The notes below the pieces were generated by a model. The model did no database searches. It was not told where the DNA came from and saw nothing but the letters and a program-made list of their open reading frames with translations. A DNA stretch of 64,000 bases from Bog-473 sp963817735. GTDB lineage: Bacteria; Actinomycetota; Acidimicrobiia; Acidimicrobiales; RAAP-2. The DNA lies in contig CAWFPP010000004.1 in NCBI GenBank assembly GCA_963817735.1, positions 310,001-374,000 on the forward strand, read 5' to 3'. A program made the translations under genes and the position numbers. This document shows, in pieces, positions 30,684-41,218 of this stretch (the first letter of the stretch is position 1; the number at the start of each line of letters is the position of its first letter).

Positions 30684-31254
30684 CCGCCCCCACCTCCTCG
30701 CTCCCAGATACTCCATCCGGCGAACCCGCCGAGGGGCGTTGTCCCGCATCGTGCGATCTATCAGCTGCAACGCCCTCCAGCTGAGATATGGAGGATACAT
30801 CTCGAGAATTGGTCTTGGCCATCGGGGTGGCCGATTTGCGGCGTAACGCGGTTAATCAAGAGGACTTGTGCGGAAACCCCGTAGAAATGCCCGCGACCAG
30901 CACGTTCGTGGGTGCGGAATAGTGCCGTTCGGGCTCGAATGAAAGAACCGGGGCCCAGGAGTCCCACTCTTTCTCCAAGGCAAGTGAAGCCATCGTGTTG
31001 CATGGGCTTCCCAAGTGCGACGTGGCCAAACCGTTAGTCGGCGTGATAAGAGTTACGGGCCGTAAAAAGGGAATTGGTCGAAGCGAGGGGCTCTGCGATA
31101 GCGGGGCAAAGGGGGACGTCGACTAGGCCGCACGGGAGGCCGTTCTCGTCACTTGGGTGACCATTGGGTGACGGAATCGGGGGGTGGGGGTGTCGGATGG
31201 ACTTTTCGGGGCGCGGTATAGAGATCGAGCGGGAAACCGCGCGATGATGCGCCG
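30684..31254. other. Divergent intergenic region
   Basis: About 570 bases separating the minus-strand Wzz fusion from the plus-strand dehydratase operon. It is the natural place for both promoters. No gene or clear hairpin was recognised. Confidence 0.45.
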
Positions 31255-33241
31255 GTGCGGGTCATGAGCGAGCTGAGCGTTGCGACACGCGCCAGCCGGG
31301 TGCGAGCTCGCCTGTTGTTCTTGTTGCTCGACGCGATATCGGTCTGCGCGGGCTACGGACTGGCAGAGGTTATTTATTTCCGGCACAGGCCGCCTGCAGA
31401 CTACTGGCAGCACTTTGCGTTGTTTCTCGCAGCAGCCGTCGTCGTCGCGCTGACGGCCAACCATCTCTTCGGGCTCTACGAACGCATGTGGCGTCATGCC
31501 GGAGCGCAGGAAGCGAGCCAACTGTGTCTTGCTGCGCTCGTGACAATGGCAGTTTTGCTCGCTCTCGACCTCGTCTGGCGCATGTACAGCCCGGAGCTCG
31601 TTCCGGTCAGTGTCGTCGTCGTCGGGTGCCTGTTCTCCACTATCGGTATGGGCATCATCCGATTCCACTCGCGATTGTTTGCGTGGCAACGCGGATCCCG
31701 GCAGATGGGTCTGAGGGTCGCAATCGTGGGCAGCTTCGATATGGGCGCTGCCGCCATTCGCGAAATGCAGAATTGCCCGAGCGCTGGGCTCATCCCGGTA
31801 GCGGTTTTCGACGATGACACCCGCGCCCACGGGCTTTCGCTGCTCGGCGTTCCTGTCGTCGGCAAGATCGCCGACATCCCGGACGCCACGGACCGCTACA
31901 CAATTCAGCAGGTGCTGTTAGCCATTCCCGTCCCCACCGCCAGAACTGGTGGAGAAGGTGCTCCAAGTGTCGGAACAGGCGGGCGTGGCGATGAAGGTGC
32001 TTCCCGGCGTGCGCAACCTCATGAACGAACCTACGCATCTTGCGACGGTTCGACAAGCTCGAGAGCCGAGCATCGAGGACCTTCTCGGTCGGAATCCGGT
32101 CGCTGAGGAACTCGACACGATCCGGCCCGCTTTGGCTGGGCGGCGGGTTCTGGTCACAGGTGCTGGTGGCTCGATCGGGTCAGAGATATGCCGCCAGATA
32201 TCGGGCCTCAAACCCGACCTGCTGGTCCTTCTTGACCACGATGAAACGCACCTCCACGACACCGCCTCCACGATCTCCGAACCGTGCGTGCAAGCACTGG
32301 TTGATATCACTGATCGCACGGCGGTGTTCGAAGTCTTCAACCACTACCGCCCCGAAATAGTGCTCCACGCTGCGGCCCATAAGCACGTGCCTGTACTCGA
32401 GACGTACCCTGTGGAAGCGGTCAATACGAACGTCTTTGGCACCCTCAATGTCGTGGAGGCTTCTGTCGAAGTTGGCGCGGAACGGTTCGTTCAGATTTCG
32501 ACGGATAAAGCGGTGCAGCCAACGAGTGTCATGGGTGCGTCAAAGAGCCTTGCCGAGCAGGTCGTGCTGGCGAAGTCACCGAAGGGCGCGGCCTACTGTG
32601 CGGTTCGCTTCGGAAATGTACTTGGCAGCCGTGGCAGCGTTATTCCGACGTTCGCTCGACAGATCGCAAATGGCGGCCCCGTGACGGTCACCGACCCGCG
32701 GATGACCCGATTCTTCATGAGCGTCGCAGAGGCAGTCCAGCTCGTATTGCAGTCTGCAATGCTCTCTCGAGGTGGCGAGATCTTCATGCTGGACATGGGA
32801 CAGCCTGTTCGGATTATGGACTTGGCACAACGCATGATCCGCCTGTCGGGCTATCGGGTGGGAGTCGACATCCCCATCGAGATCACAGGCAGACGCCCGG
32901 GAGAAAAGCTCGATGAAGAGCTCTGCGAGCCCGACGAGCAAGTGCTGAGCACGACTCACCCGTACATCAACCGCCTCGCTCCGGTCCCACCTCCACAAGA
33001 AGAACTGAGCATGAGGTTGGATGGACTGCAGGACGCGGCCGTTCGCCGGAGTGGGGACGAAGTTCGCGCCCTACTGTTCAGCGCCGTCTCGGTCTTGGGA
33101 GACGATGAGACGGAACTCCCAGCTGCTCACTCCCCTGCGGCCGAAACGGGAGCAATCCGTGGAGCGCCGCTGACTACAGATTGGACCACCGTCGGTCATT
33201 ACGGCCCCCGCGTGAGGACGGCTGAGGGCAGTCGGGAGTGA
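31255..33241 (+). CDS. PglF/WbpM-like UDP-HexNAc 4,6-dehydratase, frameshifted
   Basis: A membrane-anchored nucleotide-sugar dehydratase that makes a UDP-4-keto-6-deoxy sugar. The N-terminal part has four hydrophobic helices (for example LLFLLLDAISVCAGYGLAEV) and a CoA-binding-like domain (LRVAIVGSFDMGAAAIREM). After a shift near 31935 in a CCCC run, the SDR domain follows. It shows VLVTGAGGSIGSEICRQI, HAAAHKHVPVLE, ISTDKAVQPTSVMGASK and FGNVLGSRGSVIPTF. The MxxxK in place of YxxxK is normal for this subfamily. The joined length of about 660 residues is typical. Starts at 31255 (GTG) and 31264 (ATG) are both possible. It heads a plus-strand run of sugar-modifying genes. Confidence 0.85.
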
Positions 33242-33450
33242 AGTCCGAGACCTGGCCTGCCATGGCCGTCGTCGTGGGCCAGGGCTACATTTCGCAGACG
33301 TCAGCTTCCACTTGTTGAATTGAGCACCGAAGAGTTCGGCGCCGCTGACGCCAACGTTGCAGCGACTGGTCACCATGCCTTCGACTACGAGTTCCTTCGG
33401 AGTCACGCACGCCACGTCTTCGAAACACACACGAAGGTCGCGAGGTGGCT

Positions 33451-34395
33451 ATGAAGGTGATCGTCACCGGCGGTGCAGGATTTATCGGCGCAAATCTGTG
33501 CCGAGTTCTCTTGCAGGAACCGGTCGTCGAGACTCTCGTCGTGATCGACGACTTGTCCACCGGCCGTCGAGAGAACCTGACGGGCCTGGACCGCATCGAA
33601 CTGGTTGTGGGTTCGATTCTCGACTCCGATCTGCTTGCCAAGCAGTTCAGTGGGGCGGATGCCGTGGTCCACCTGGCGGCACGACCGTCTGTGCCACGGT
33701 CACTAGCCGATCCGCTAGCTACCCATTCGGTGAATGCGACCGGCACAATGAATGTCCTCGAGGCGGCTCGTGGAAGCGCTAATCCACACGTGATCGTCGC
33801 CTCGTCCTCTTCGGTTTACGGTGCCAACCCGGTGCTCCCAAAGCGAGAGGACATGGCAACCCTTCCGGTCAGCCCGTACGCGGCGAGCAAGCTCGCCGCA
33901 GAGGCTTACGCCCTTTCCTACAGAAGATCGTTCGGTCTTCCGGTAGTCGCCTTTCGCTTCTTCAATGTTTTTGGCCCACTGCAACCAGCTGACCACGCCT
34001 ACGCAGCCGTGGTTCCATCCTTTGTGTCATGGGCACTAAGGGGTGAACCGTTGCAAATTCACGGAGACGGTCTACAGACCCGTGATTTCACGTATGTGGG
34101 CAACGTGGTAGAAGTCTTGGCGGATTGCGTTCGACGACGGATCTCAAATGCTGAACCGATCAACTTGGCCTTCGGATCGCGGGTGTCTCTGCTCGCGGTC
34201 GTCGAGCTTCTGGAGAAGATCCTTGGGGTCGAACTCCCTCGCCAGCACGTCGCGCCTAGACCCGGCGACGTACGAGATTCGCAAGCAGATCAAACCGCTT
34301 TTCGACACATATTTTCCGACGTGGAACCTGTCAACCTGGAGAAGGGGCTACGCGCCACTGTCGACTGGTTTCGAGCAACTCAACCTCCTCGTTAA
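33451..34395 (+). CDS. NAD-dependent nucleotide-sugar epimerase (GalE/WbpP-like)
   Basis: An extended SDR of 314 residues. MKVIVTGGAGFIGANLCRVL is the NAD-binding GxxGxxG, VVIDDLSTGRRENL is the next strand, and VVHLAARPSVPRS follows. SSSSVYG and YAASKLAAEAY are the catalytic Ser and YxxxK. FRFFNVFGP and TRDFTYVGNVVEVL are the substrate lid. It probably interconverts UDP-sugars, possibly the product of the preceding dehydratase. ATG at 33451 sits 5 bases after GAGGTG, preferable to the GTG at 33445. The intergenic gap of about 200 bases before it shows nothing else. Confidence 0.9.
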   Translation: MKVIVTGGAGFIGANLCRVLLQEPVVETLVVIDDLSTGRRENLTGLDRIELVVGSILDSDLLAKQFSGADAVVHLAARPSVPRSLADPLATHSVNATGTMNVLEAARGSANPHVIVASSSSVYGANPVLPKREDMATLPVSPYAASKLAAEAYALSYRRSFGLPVVAFRFFNVFGPLQPADHAYAAVVPSFVSWALRGEPLQIHGDGLQTRDFTYVGNVVEVLADCVRRRISNAEPINLAFGSRVSLLAVVELLEKILGVELPRQHVAPRPGDVRDSQADQTAFRHIFSDVEPVNLEKGLRATVDWFRATQPPR

Positions 34396-34517
34396 CGCAT
34401 GCCGTCAGCCGTCAATCGCCCATATTTCCTATCTCCGGTTCTCCGGAGAGAAGCGATTGCCTCTTCCAATTGGCGAGCGTTTTCGCCCGGTCTTGAACCC
34501 GACAATCGCGAACTCCC

Positions 34518-35333
34518 ATGACTGACCGTGAGCGCCTTTCGGGCAGTGATCAACGGAATACTTCATCGCAAGTGGTCCTGCTCGCAGGTCCAGGCGATAC
34601 GACCGATATCGTCGCGAATTGGTTGGACAAGCACATCTCTCACGTGACCGTAGTCACTGAAGACCCTCAGTCACGGGTTCAATTGACGCGGAGACGGATC
34701 AAACGGATCGGATGGGTTAGGACTCTTGGTCAAGTCTTCTTCGTAGCGATTGCGATGCCAGTTCTGCGAATCCGGGGACAGCGACGCAGGTACCAGATCT
34801 TGTCCGAATCGAGCTTGAATGACACGGTTCGCCCATCCGACGTTCACGTTGACTCCGTCAACTCTTCCGAGACGATCGAGATTCTCGCGGGGCTAGAGCC
34901 GCGCGTTGTTGTGGTAAACGGGACCCGAATCATCTCGTCTCGGGTTCTCGACTCGATCACCTGTCCCATCATTAACACTCACGCTGGCCTCACGCCTCGC
35001 TATCGGGGCGTCCACGGCGGTTATTGGGCCTTGGCGGAGGGTCATCCGGAGGAAGTTGGAACAACCGTGCATTTGGTCGATAGCGGAATCGATACTGGTC
35101 AAATCCTGGCGAAGGCCCGCTTCGATACATCGCCAGCCGACTCGATCGTCACATATCCGTATCTCCACCTCGCAGCGGGTCTACCGCTGCTGAGCGACTC
35201 GGTTCGTGCGGTCCTCGACGGGCAGAAATTGGCGCCGGTCGATGACTACTCTCCATCGGTGGAGTCTCGACTCTTCACTCATCCCACGCTCTGGGGCTAC
35301 CTTCGACTGTGGGCGACCAGGGGTGTCCGGTGA
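34518..35333 (+). CDS. Formyltransferase-family protein
   Basis: A 271-residue protein with a formyl-THF transferase core. IINTHAGLTPRYRGVHGGYW, near residue 155, contains the catalytic Asn and His (N-x-H). GTTVHLVDSGIDTGQIL, near 188, carries the catalytic Asp. It would transfer a formyl group from N10-formyl-THF, in this context most likely to an amino sugar. The N-terminal strand-loop (VVLLAGPGDTTDIV) replaces the usual first strand of the fold. No sugar aminotransferase was recognised in the window, so the amino substrate must come from elsewhere or the reaction differs. Confidence 0.8.
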   Translation: MTDRERLSGSDQRNTSSQVVLLAGPGDTTDIVANWLDKHISHVTVVTEDPQSRVQLTRRRIKRIGWVRTLGQVFFVAIAMPVLRIRGQRRRYQILSESSLNDTVRPSDVHVDSVNSSETIEILAGLEPRVVVVNGTRIISSRVLDSITCPIINTHAGLTPRYRGVHGGYWALAEGHPEEVGTTVHLVDSGIDTGQILAKARFDTSPADSIVTYPYLHLAAGLPLLSDSVRAVLDGQKLAPVDDYSPSVESRLFTHPTLWGYLRLWATRGVR

Positions 35334-35374
35334 TGCCGGGTAGATCAGTGACCTGCACTCTCTTGTATCCCTCG

Positions 35375-35416
35375 GGAGGCTCTTCCTAAGTAGCGGAAGA
35401 GGATGAGGAAGCCTCC
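35375..35416 (+). terminator. Bulged hairpin after the formyltransferase gene
   Basis: GGAGGCTCTTCCT (35375-35387) pairs with AGGAAGCCTCC (35406-35416), an 11-bp stem with a two-base bulge and an 18-base loop. It lies 40 bases past the stop at 35333. There is no strong U-tract. Confidence 0.4.
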
Positions 35417-35809
35417 TGACCAGCGGAGTTCGCGTTCACTCAGCTCATTGACGTTCTCGGTTGACCGTGATTGACCCTTGGGTGAAGAGTGGTCCCGTCA
35501 GCCGTTCTTTCCGCCGACGCAACGACGCCTTGACGGCTCGCCCGCGGACAACTACGGGCCTTCGTAGACACATGCTCGTGTGGTCGGGTCTCCTCACCAT
35601 CTGAAGGTTCCTGATCGGACATCGCAGCCATCCGATGCATTGAATGGCGCCGTCCCGCGTGTTTGCATTTCAACGCCTCCTCCGTCCGTTAGTACCCAGG
35701 GATCGGCGGATGCTCAGGAGCGGCCGTGGTGGTTGCGGCTGGTCGTAACAGCGATGAGGCGTGAACGGGTGTTGGCGGTGGAGAGTCCAATAGCTATAGT
35801 CGTCGTTCC
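35417..35809. other. Gene-free stretch before the dioxygenase gene
   Basis: About 390 bases without a supportable gene. Presumably it contains the promoter of the PhyH-like gene. Confidence 0.4.
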
Positions 35810-36868
35810 ATGCGAGTCGGTAGCCTTTTCGCTGCTAAGGCTAGGCGGTCGGAACAATACGCGGTGCTCCACCGGAGCCGTCAGTTGATTCGGTGCGGTC
35901 AGATCATGCAAGCCATCGAGGAACTGCAGGCCTTCAACCGGGGACACCCCAGCTTGGCAGTCGAGCGCCGCTTGGTTCAAACGCGCCATGAGGCATTCCT
36001 TCGCTTACCACGCGGAAAGGCGCTTTCAACCTGGCCACCGGAATGCGCCGATCTGTTTCTCGGTCAGACAGGGATCGTCGAGATCGATGGAGAGGAGTTC
36101 TCGCCAGCGTATCTCCGTTCGGGGATCTTCCACCATGGAGCCGTTCTGGTGAGGAGCCTCGTTCCCCCTTCAGCCGTTGACCGTTTGCGGTCGGACATCG
36201 AACATGCTCATGCAGAAGCCACCGCAGTCATCGAAGGTCGACTCGACCCCGAGAAGGCAGCGTACTATTCGCCTTTTTCCTCGTCAGACAAGCGCGTCCG
36301 TGTTCGGCCAGAGGATCGTGCCACGAAACGCCATAACGGGAACATCCTGGCAATGGAATCGCCAAGGGCGCTGTTTGATTGGCTCGAAGTCATCCGTTCG
36401 TTCGGGATCGAGGACTGCATCGCCGAGGTCCTCGGCGAACGGCCCGTCCTTTCCGTGGAGAAGACTTCGCTCAGAAGGACGTCTCCTGACGCGGACAAGG
36501 GCTATCACCAGGATGGCGCGTTCCTCGGTGACGTGCGGTCGGTGAACATCTGGCTCGCCCTTTCGGAGTGCGGAATCGACTCGCCATCACTTGACCTCGT
36601 CGGGACACGAGTCAATAGCATTTGGCCAACAGGAGAAGAAGGTGCGCCTTTTGATTGGGCGCTCTCCGACGATACCGTCGACCGCATGCGTGAGGACACG
36701 CCAATCATTCGGCCACAATTCGATCCCGGCGACGCTATCTTCTTCGACCATCTGACTGTTCACCGAACTGGTGTTAGTCCCGGAATGACGAGGACCCGCT
36801 ACGCCCTTGAGTCCTGGTTCTTCGCCGGGTCGTGCTTCCCCATGGGCGCGATTCCGATCTGCGTCTAG
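35810..36868 (+). CDS. PhyH-like Fe(II)/2-oxoglutarate dioxygenase
   Basis: A 352-residue member of the phytanoyl-CoA dioxygenase family. KGYHQDGAFLG, near residue 232, gives the HxD of the iron-binding facial triad. FDHLTVHRTGVSPGMTRTRY, near 320, gives the distal His and the 2-oxoglutarate-binding Arg. The N-terminal 80 residues form a helical region (QLIRCGQIMQAIEELQAF) not seen in minimal PhyH proteins. It would hydroxylate a small molecule or glycan-linked group. The neighbouring formyltransferase and epimerase suggest a sugar-modification role, but the substrate is unknown. Confidence 0.8.
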   Translation: MRVGSLFAAKARRSEQYAVLHRSRQLIRCGQIMQAIEELQAFNRGHPSLAVERRLVQTRHEAFLRLPRGKALSTWPPECADLFLGQTGIVEIDGEEFSPAYLRSGIFHHGAVLVRSLVPPSAVDRLRSDIEHAHAEATAVIEGRLDPEKAAYYSPFSSSDKRVRVRPEDRATKRHNGNILAMESPRALFDWLEVIRSFGIEDCIAEVLGERPVLSVEKTSLRRTSPDADKGYHQDGAFLGDVRSVNIWLALSECGIDSPSLDLVGTRVNSIWPTGEEGAPFDWALSDDTVDRMREDTPIIRPQFDPGDAIFFDHLTVHRTGVSPGMTRTRYALESWFFAGSCFPMGAIPICV

Positions 36869-36947
36869 TGTTTGTTGATCCAAGCTGCATTTGCGCGTCG
36901 TGTTGTAGTCACGTCCCTGCGTTAGACCGACGCGTGAACTCTATCGA

Positions 36948-37601
36948 TCAGCACTCCCTGCAACGTCTGAGTGCTTCTCGCAGAATCGCTTCAAGTTCGC
37001 CGGATTCGCGGAGCGATTTTACCAGTTCATGGCCCTCGTACGGATAGGCGTGCAACACGACGGACGGGCAGTGACGGAGTTGGCGAGCGTGCGCTTGGTC
37101 GTGTCTGCTCTTGGTGCCATAGTGAACATGAAACACGGTAGATCCTGAATAGTGGCGGAACAACGGACCAAGATCCAAAAACGCAGGCTCAATAAACGGG
37201 GCTGAATGCACAGCTGACATCTGGCGGGACCAACGCCGGTCGCGATGAACAATTCGTCGGCGTCGCGAAAGGAATGTCTGTGGAGAGAACGCGAGAACCT
37301 CAGTCGCGCCCAAGAGGTTGCCGAACAGGAGTGCCGCGTATCCACCCATGGAATTCCCGACCATCAAAACCTTGTCGACTTTCGCCTCTACGAAGAGCTG
37401 AGTAAGACACTCAACGACTTCATCTATCGAATTCCCTGCCCCTCTCACGCCCCGGTGATACCACGCCTGTTCATGATCCCGGAGGAAGATCCTTTTCACT
37501 GGGAGGTCTTGGGTAAGTCGAAAGAACTCAAATGGTGGCATGCCTATTTGGTTATTAATGCCGCCGAACAACACAAGAGCGACATTCCCGGGCTCATCCA
37601 A
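36948..37601 (-). CDS. Alpha/beta-hydrolase-like protein
   Basis: A 217-residue alpha/beta-hydrolase fold. VLMVGNSMGGYAALLFGNLL contains the nucleophile elbow G-N-S-M-G. HAYPYEGHELVKSLRESGEL holds the likely catalytic His. VALVLFGGINNQIGMPPFEF opens the sheet. Similar FGG-x-x-N/Q proteins occur in polysaccharide loci and may be deacylases or esterases of the glycan, which is inference. No signal peptide is seen, so it is probably cytosolic. It is the only minus-strand gene in this stretch. Confidence 0.75.
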   Translation of the reverse strand: MDEPGNVALVLFGGINNQIGMPPFEFFRLTQDLPVKRIFLRDHEQAWYHRGVRGAGNSIDEVVECLTQLFVEAKVDKVLMVGNSMGGYAALLFGNLLGATEVLAFSPQTFLSRRRRIVHRDRRWSRQMSAVHSAPFIEPAFLDLGPLFRHYSGSTVFHVHYGTKSRHDQAHARQLRHCPSVVLHAYPYEGHELVKSLRESGELEAILREALRRCREC

Positions 37602-38314
37602 AGACGAGACAAATCCGGTTTCTCCTGCGAGCGCACTCTCTGAACGCCCCCTGCCGCTCGGAGGGTTCTTCCGCCTCCGTCATTCGTCCCAAGCTAATGT
37701 GCCGGGAGAAATAGTCAAGACCTGTGGACGGATTTCTGGCGGACTACGCGGCGACGTCCTTGCCTTGCTCCTCGAATCGCTCGACCATCCCCTTTTCTCG
37801 AACTTCACACCGGCACGAACCAGTGCCACCAGCTGCTGTGCGTTGACCGCGTTCTCGCGCGTCATTCTGCCGCCAACGCCGGGGCCACCTTGCGCCCACA
37901 ATCGAGGGCCCGGTCTGCGACGCGTTCACCAGATCAGAGCGGCCTACTTCGGACCAAGAGAGTGCAGGCAATCGAATCAACGTTCAGAGTTCGCCATGCC
38001 AGGCCCATTGCGGTCGTCGTGCCGGGGCCCGTAGCGCCAGGACCTGCGTACAGCGTTGTCGCGACGTGCCACCGTCTCGAATCAAAGCTGGGAAACAAGC
38101 GACTCGACGGTGAGGGGAAGACCTTCCCGGAACCGCGCCACCGGAGAAGGCATGGAGATGATCGCCACTGCGAAGCCACAAGTGTGTCCGACGCACCGAT
38201 ACGGCGTTGGACGGAACCTGGTCGCCTTGTCTTGGGTGTAGCGATGCGGCAAGCTAGGCATCCACATTGGGAGTTGGGGAAGGATTTAGGGAATCCAGCA
38301 ATGGGGGAAGACCG
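37602..38314. other. Gene-free stretch
   Basis: About 710 bases upstream of the plus-strand glycosyltransferase. Frames on both strands (for example 37934-38653 minus) lack motifs and overlap the real gene. I see nothing supportable. Confidence 0.45.
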
Positions 38315-39289
38315 GTGAATACAAGCGTAAGCGTTGTAATTCCCGCGTTCAATGAGGGGCGCCGGCTGCCGAACGGTCTGCAAAGGCTGATGGAGTCGAT
38401 TTCTCCCGACGATACCGAGATCATCGTGGTTGACGATGGAAGTTCCGACGACACCGCCGACGTAGCCCGACGACAACTCAAGGATTGGGCCCAGTCTTGC
38501 GTGATATCTCTTGCTCACAATCGCGGGAAGGGAGCTGCCGTCAAGACCGGAGTGATTCGAGCGCGGGGCGGTGTGATCGCATTTCTTGACGCTGATATGG
38601 CATCCGATCCTAAAGATCTGAGTTACTTGCTGCGTGCCGTCGAACGCAGCCACGTCGCTGTCGGGTCACGAGCGCATGAAGCATCGCTCGTGACCGAGCG
38701 AGGAGTCCATCGTGAAGTGATGAACCGGACATTTGGCACGTTGGTATCCTCGATGACACACCTTCCTTACATGGACACCCAATGCGGATTCAAGGCATTT
38801 CGGGGGCCTATTGCGAAACTTCTGGTTCACGGCGCTCAGGTCGATCGATTCGCGTTCGACGTCGAAATGTTGGATTTAGCTGCCAGGTTTGGCTTGCGTA
38901 TGGAAGAGGTCCCCGTGCGTTGGACAGATGTTGCCGGGAGCCATGTCCGGCCAGTCCGTGACGGACTGCAGATGCTAGGGGACGTAGCTCGGATCGGACT
39001 AACGAGACGAAAGCCTCCCCCAGTTCAAGGTGTGATGATCTCGGAGGTCCCCATAGAAGCCGCAGGTACGATCATCCAGCCCCGCATCCGCAATGTTGAT
39101 CTCATGGTCAAATGGGGAGAGGGGACAGCTGTATTCTTTCCTTGCCTTCCTCCGACGGAGTCGTATCGCGTCTCAAAGAGACTGTTCTCCGACCTGGAGT
39201 TCGGCCCACAATTAATGAGCGTGGAGTTCGGAGCACTATTCCATCCAATCCTGGCGACCGGCATCCTCAGTGGGGAGTTTTCGATGTGA
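38315..39289 (+). CDS. GT2-family glycosyltransferase (dolichyl-phosphate-sugar synthase-like)
   Basis: Likely makes a polyprenyl-phosphate sugar. SVSVVIPAFNEGRRLPNGL is the GT2 start, TEIIVVDDGSSDDTADV the first DD motif and LAHNRGKGAAVKTGVIRA the RGKGxA loop. IAFLDADMASDP is the DXD metal site. MDTQCGFKAFRG and MEEVPVRWTDVAGSHV are typical of the Ppm/DPMS-like subgroup. GTG at 38315 is chosen because GGGGGAAG lies 6 bases upstream. The longer frame to 38267 adds a Gly-rich leader. The C-terminal 70 residues lack membrane helices. Its stop overlaps the next gene by four bases. Confidence 0.85.
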   Translation: MNTSVSVVIPAFNEGRRLPNGLQRLMESISPDDTEIIVVDDGSSDDTADVARRQLKDWAQSCVISLAHNRGKGAAVKTGVIRARGGVIAFLDADMASDPKDLSYLLRAVERSHVAVGSRAHEASLVTERGVHREVMNRTFGTLVSSMTHLPYMDTQCGFKAFRGPIAKLLVHGAQVDRFAFDVEMLDLAARFGLRMEEVPVRWTDVAGSHVRPVRDGLQMLGDVARIGLTRRKPPPVQGVMISEVPIEAAGTIIQPRIRNVDLMVKWGEGTAVFFPCLPPTESYRVSKRLFSDLEFGPQLMSVEFGALFHPILATGILSGEFSM

Positions 39290-40023
39290 ATGGGATCCGC
39301 CGATCGGTAAACCTCTTCCAGGCGTTTCGCCACGAAGCAACGGATCCCAAAACCTTTTACCACTTTCTCGCAGAGGACACCGTGGCCGATGTTGGGAGAT
39401 TCTGCCAACTCTTCGGTTCCATCGTCCTCGATGTCGGGGGGGCGTCGGGATACATGGCTGACGCCTTTCGCGAGGTCGGAGCACGCGCCTTTACGGCTGA
39501 GTACGACGTCGATCAGACGACGGAGCACGGTAGGCGATTGATAGGCGGGATCATGGCCGATGGTTGCGCATTGCCTATCGCCACAGGCGCCGTCGACGTT
39601 TGCTATTCGTCAAACGTGTTGGAACATGTGGTGTCTCACGAACAGATGCTGTCAGAAATGGTCCGGGTGGTGGCTCCGGGTGGAGTCATCTACCTCACAT
39701 TCACCAACTGGCTCTCCCCATGGGGAGGCCACGAGACTTCGCCGTGGCATTATCGAGGTGGCGAGTGGGCAGCCCAGCGATTCGAGCGCGTCACTGGGAC
39801 TCCACCGAAGAACAGATACGGAGAGAGCCTCTTCTCTTTGAGCATCAGTCAAGTACTTCGCTGGTGCAATTCGAGTCCCAACGTCACCGTGCTCGATGCG
39901 TTTCCTCGGTACTATCCCCGCTGGACCAAGTGGATCGTACGAGTGCCGGGCCTACGGGAGGTTCTGACCTGGAACCTCGTCGTGGTGATGCGCCGGACCG
40001 GCGCCGCGATTGCCGCGTTGTAG
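39286..40023 (+). CDS. Class I SAM-dependent methyltransferase
   Basis: A Methyltransf_11-type enzyme of about 245 residues. SIVLDVGGASGYMADAFRE is motif I, FTAEYD motif II, and VDVCYSSNVLEHVVSHEQML motif IV with the LEH hallmark. MVRVVAPGGVIYLTF is motif V-VI. GTG at 39286 overlaps the upstream TGA (GTGA) and has GGGGAG about 8 bases before it. The longer frame upstream reads out of frame over the glycosyltransferase. Probably methylates a glycan or its lipid-linked precursor. Confidence 0.85.
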   Translation: MNGIRRSVNLFQAFRHEATDPKTFYHFLAEDTVADVGRFCQLFGSIVLDVGGASGYMADAFREVGARAFTAEYDVDQTTEHGRRLIGGIMADGCALPIATGAVDVCYSSNVLEHVVSHEQMLSEMVRVVAPGGVIYLTFTNWLSPWGGHETSPWHYRGGEWAAQRFERVTGTPPKNRYGESLFSLSISQVLRWCNSSPNVTVLDAFPRYYPRWTKWIVRVPGLREVLTWNLVVVMRRTGAAIAAL

Positions 40024-40142
40024 CCGTGATCTAACGTGGCCGCTTACGATAAACGGCCCAGTCGGGGAAGGATCATCCATCGTGAGATTGCCACGGTGAA
40101 TTCGAGGGTCTTCGGTAGCTTTCCCTCAAAAGCCGAGTTCCG

Positions 40143-41218
40143 ATGCGCATAGCGTTCATGAGTTGGCGTGATCTCGCCAATGAACAGGCCGGCGGATCCG
40201 AGGTATTCATCGACCGACTGGCGGTCGCCCTCCAGGGAATGGGCCACGAGGTCGCTCATCTCTGTGGTGGCCCAGTGGGCGCTCGCGCCGTATCCCGTGT
40301 TCAATCATGGGAGGGACTTACTCACAATATGTGAGGGCTCCATTCGTGCACCACAGGGTGGCGAGAGATTGGGATCTCTTGGTCGACACCGAGAATGGAC
40401 TGCCCTACTTTTCACCTTTGTGGCGAAACAAACCGATCCTCGCGTGCGTTTATCACGTTCATAGCGAGCAATGGGGTCAGCGGTTCCCTCGTCCCGTGGC
40501 CGCCGTCGGGCGGTTCGTCGAGTCGAAAATCATGCCGATCGTGTATCGCCGGGTGCCGTTCATGACGATTTCATCCTCGACGGCGTCTGCACTTGAAGAC
40601 ATCGGTATAGAGAGGAGCAGAATCCACGTCCTCCACAGCGGGGTCGACGAACCGTCAGTCATCGTCGGCGAGCGTTCAGCCGAGCCGCTCTTCATTTGTG
40701 CAGGACGGCTCGTGCCGCACAAGCGAATCGACCTTCTCCTCCGGGCGTGGGATCTGGTGCGACCCGTGGTCGGTGGCACGCTCATGGTCATGGGCGATGG
40801 ACCGGACCGGGTAGCCCTTGAGGCGTTGGCCGGCGACGGTGTGGTCTTCACCGGCCGGGTCGGCGAAGATGAGAAATGGCGCCTGTTGGGTCAAGCGTGG
40901 GCGCTCATCCATCCGGCGCACCATGAAGGGTGGGGTATCGTCATCATCGAAGCCGCACAGGTTGGAACGCCGGCGATTGGGTTCAATGTCCCTGGCGTGA
41001 AAGACGCCATCGTGAACGGCGAAACGGGGATATTGGCGGACTCCGAAGCTGAATTGGCCCGTCAATGGATCGCGATAGCCAGGGACAAGTCACTCCGCGA
41101 CCGATTGTCGAAGGGCGCTCGTCGCTACGCTTCTGACTTCCGCTGGGACCAGGTCGCGCGGGACTTTTCAGTCATCGCCAACAAGGTCAGCCAAACCCCG
41201 AGGGTAACGAGCACGTGA
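40143..41218 (+). CDS. GT4-family glycosyltransferase, frameshifted
   Basis: A GT-B glycosyltransferase of about 358 residues broken by two +1 shifts close together near 40295 and 40325. Frame one from ATG 40143 reads MRIAFMSWRDLANEQAGGSE, the GGSE start. A short middle frame gives APYPVFN. The third gives GGTYSQYVRAPFVHHR, YHVHSEQWGQRF, LHSGVDEPSV, FICAGRLVPHKRIDLLLRAW and HHEGWGIVIIEAAQVGTP (E-x7-E motif). The protein resembles mannosyl/rhamnosyl-transferases of actinobacterial envelope loci. The stop overlaps the aftD start by four bases, so the two were probably co-translated. Confidence 0.75.

Noticed and set aside
37934..38653. A 239-residue minus-strand frame
   Set aside because: Overlaps the start of the GT2 gene at 38315 and has no domain.
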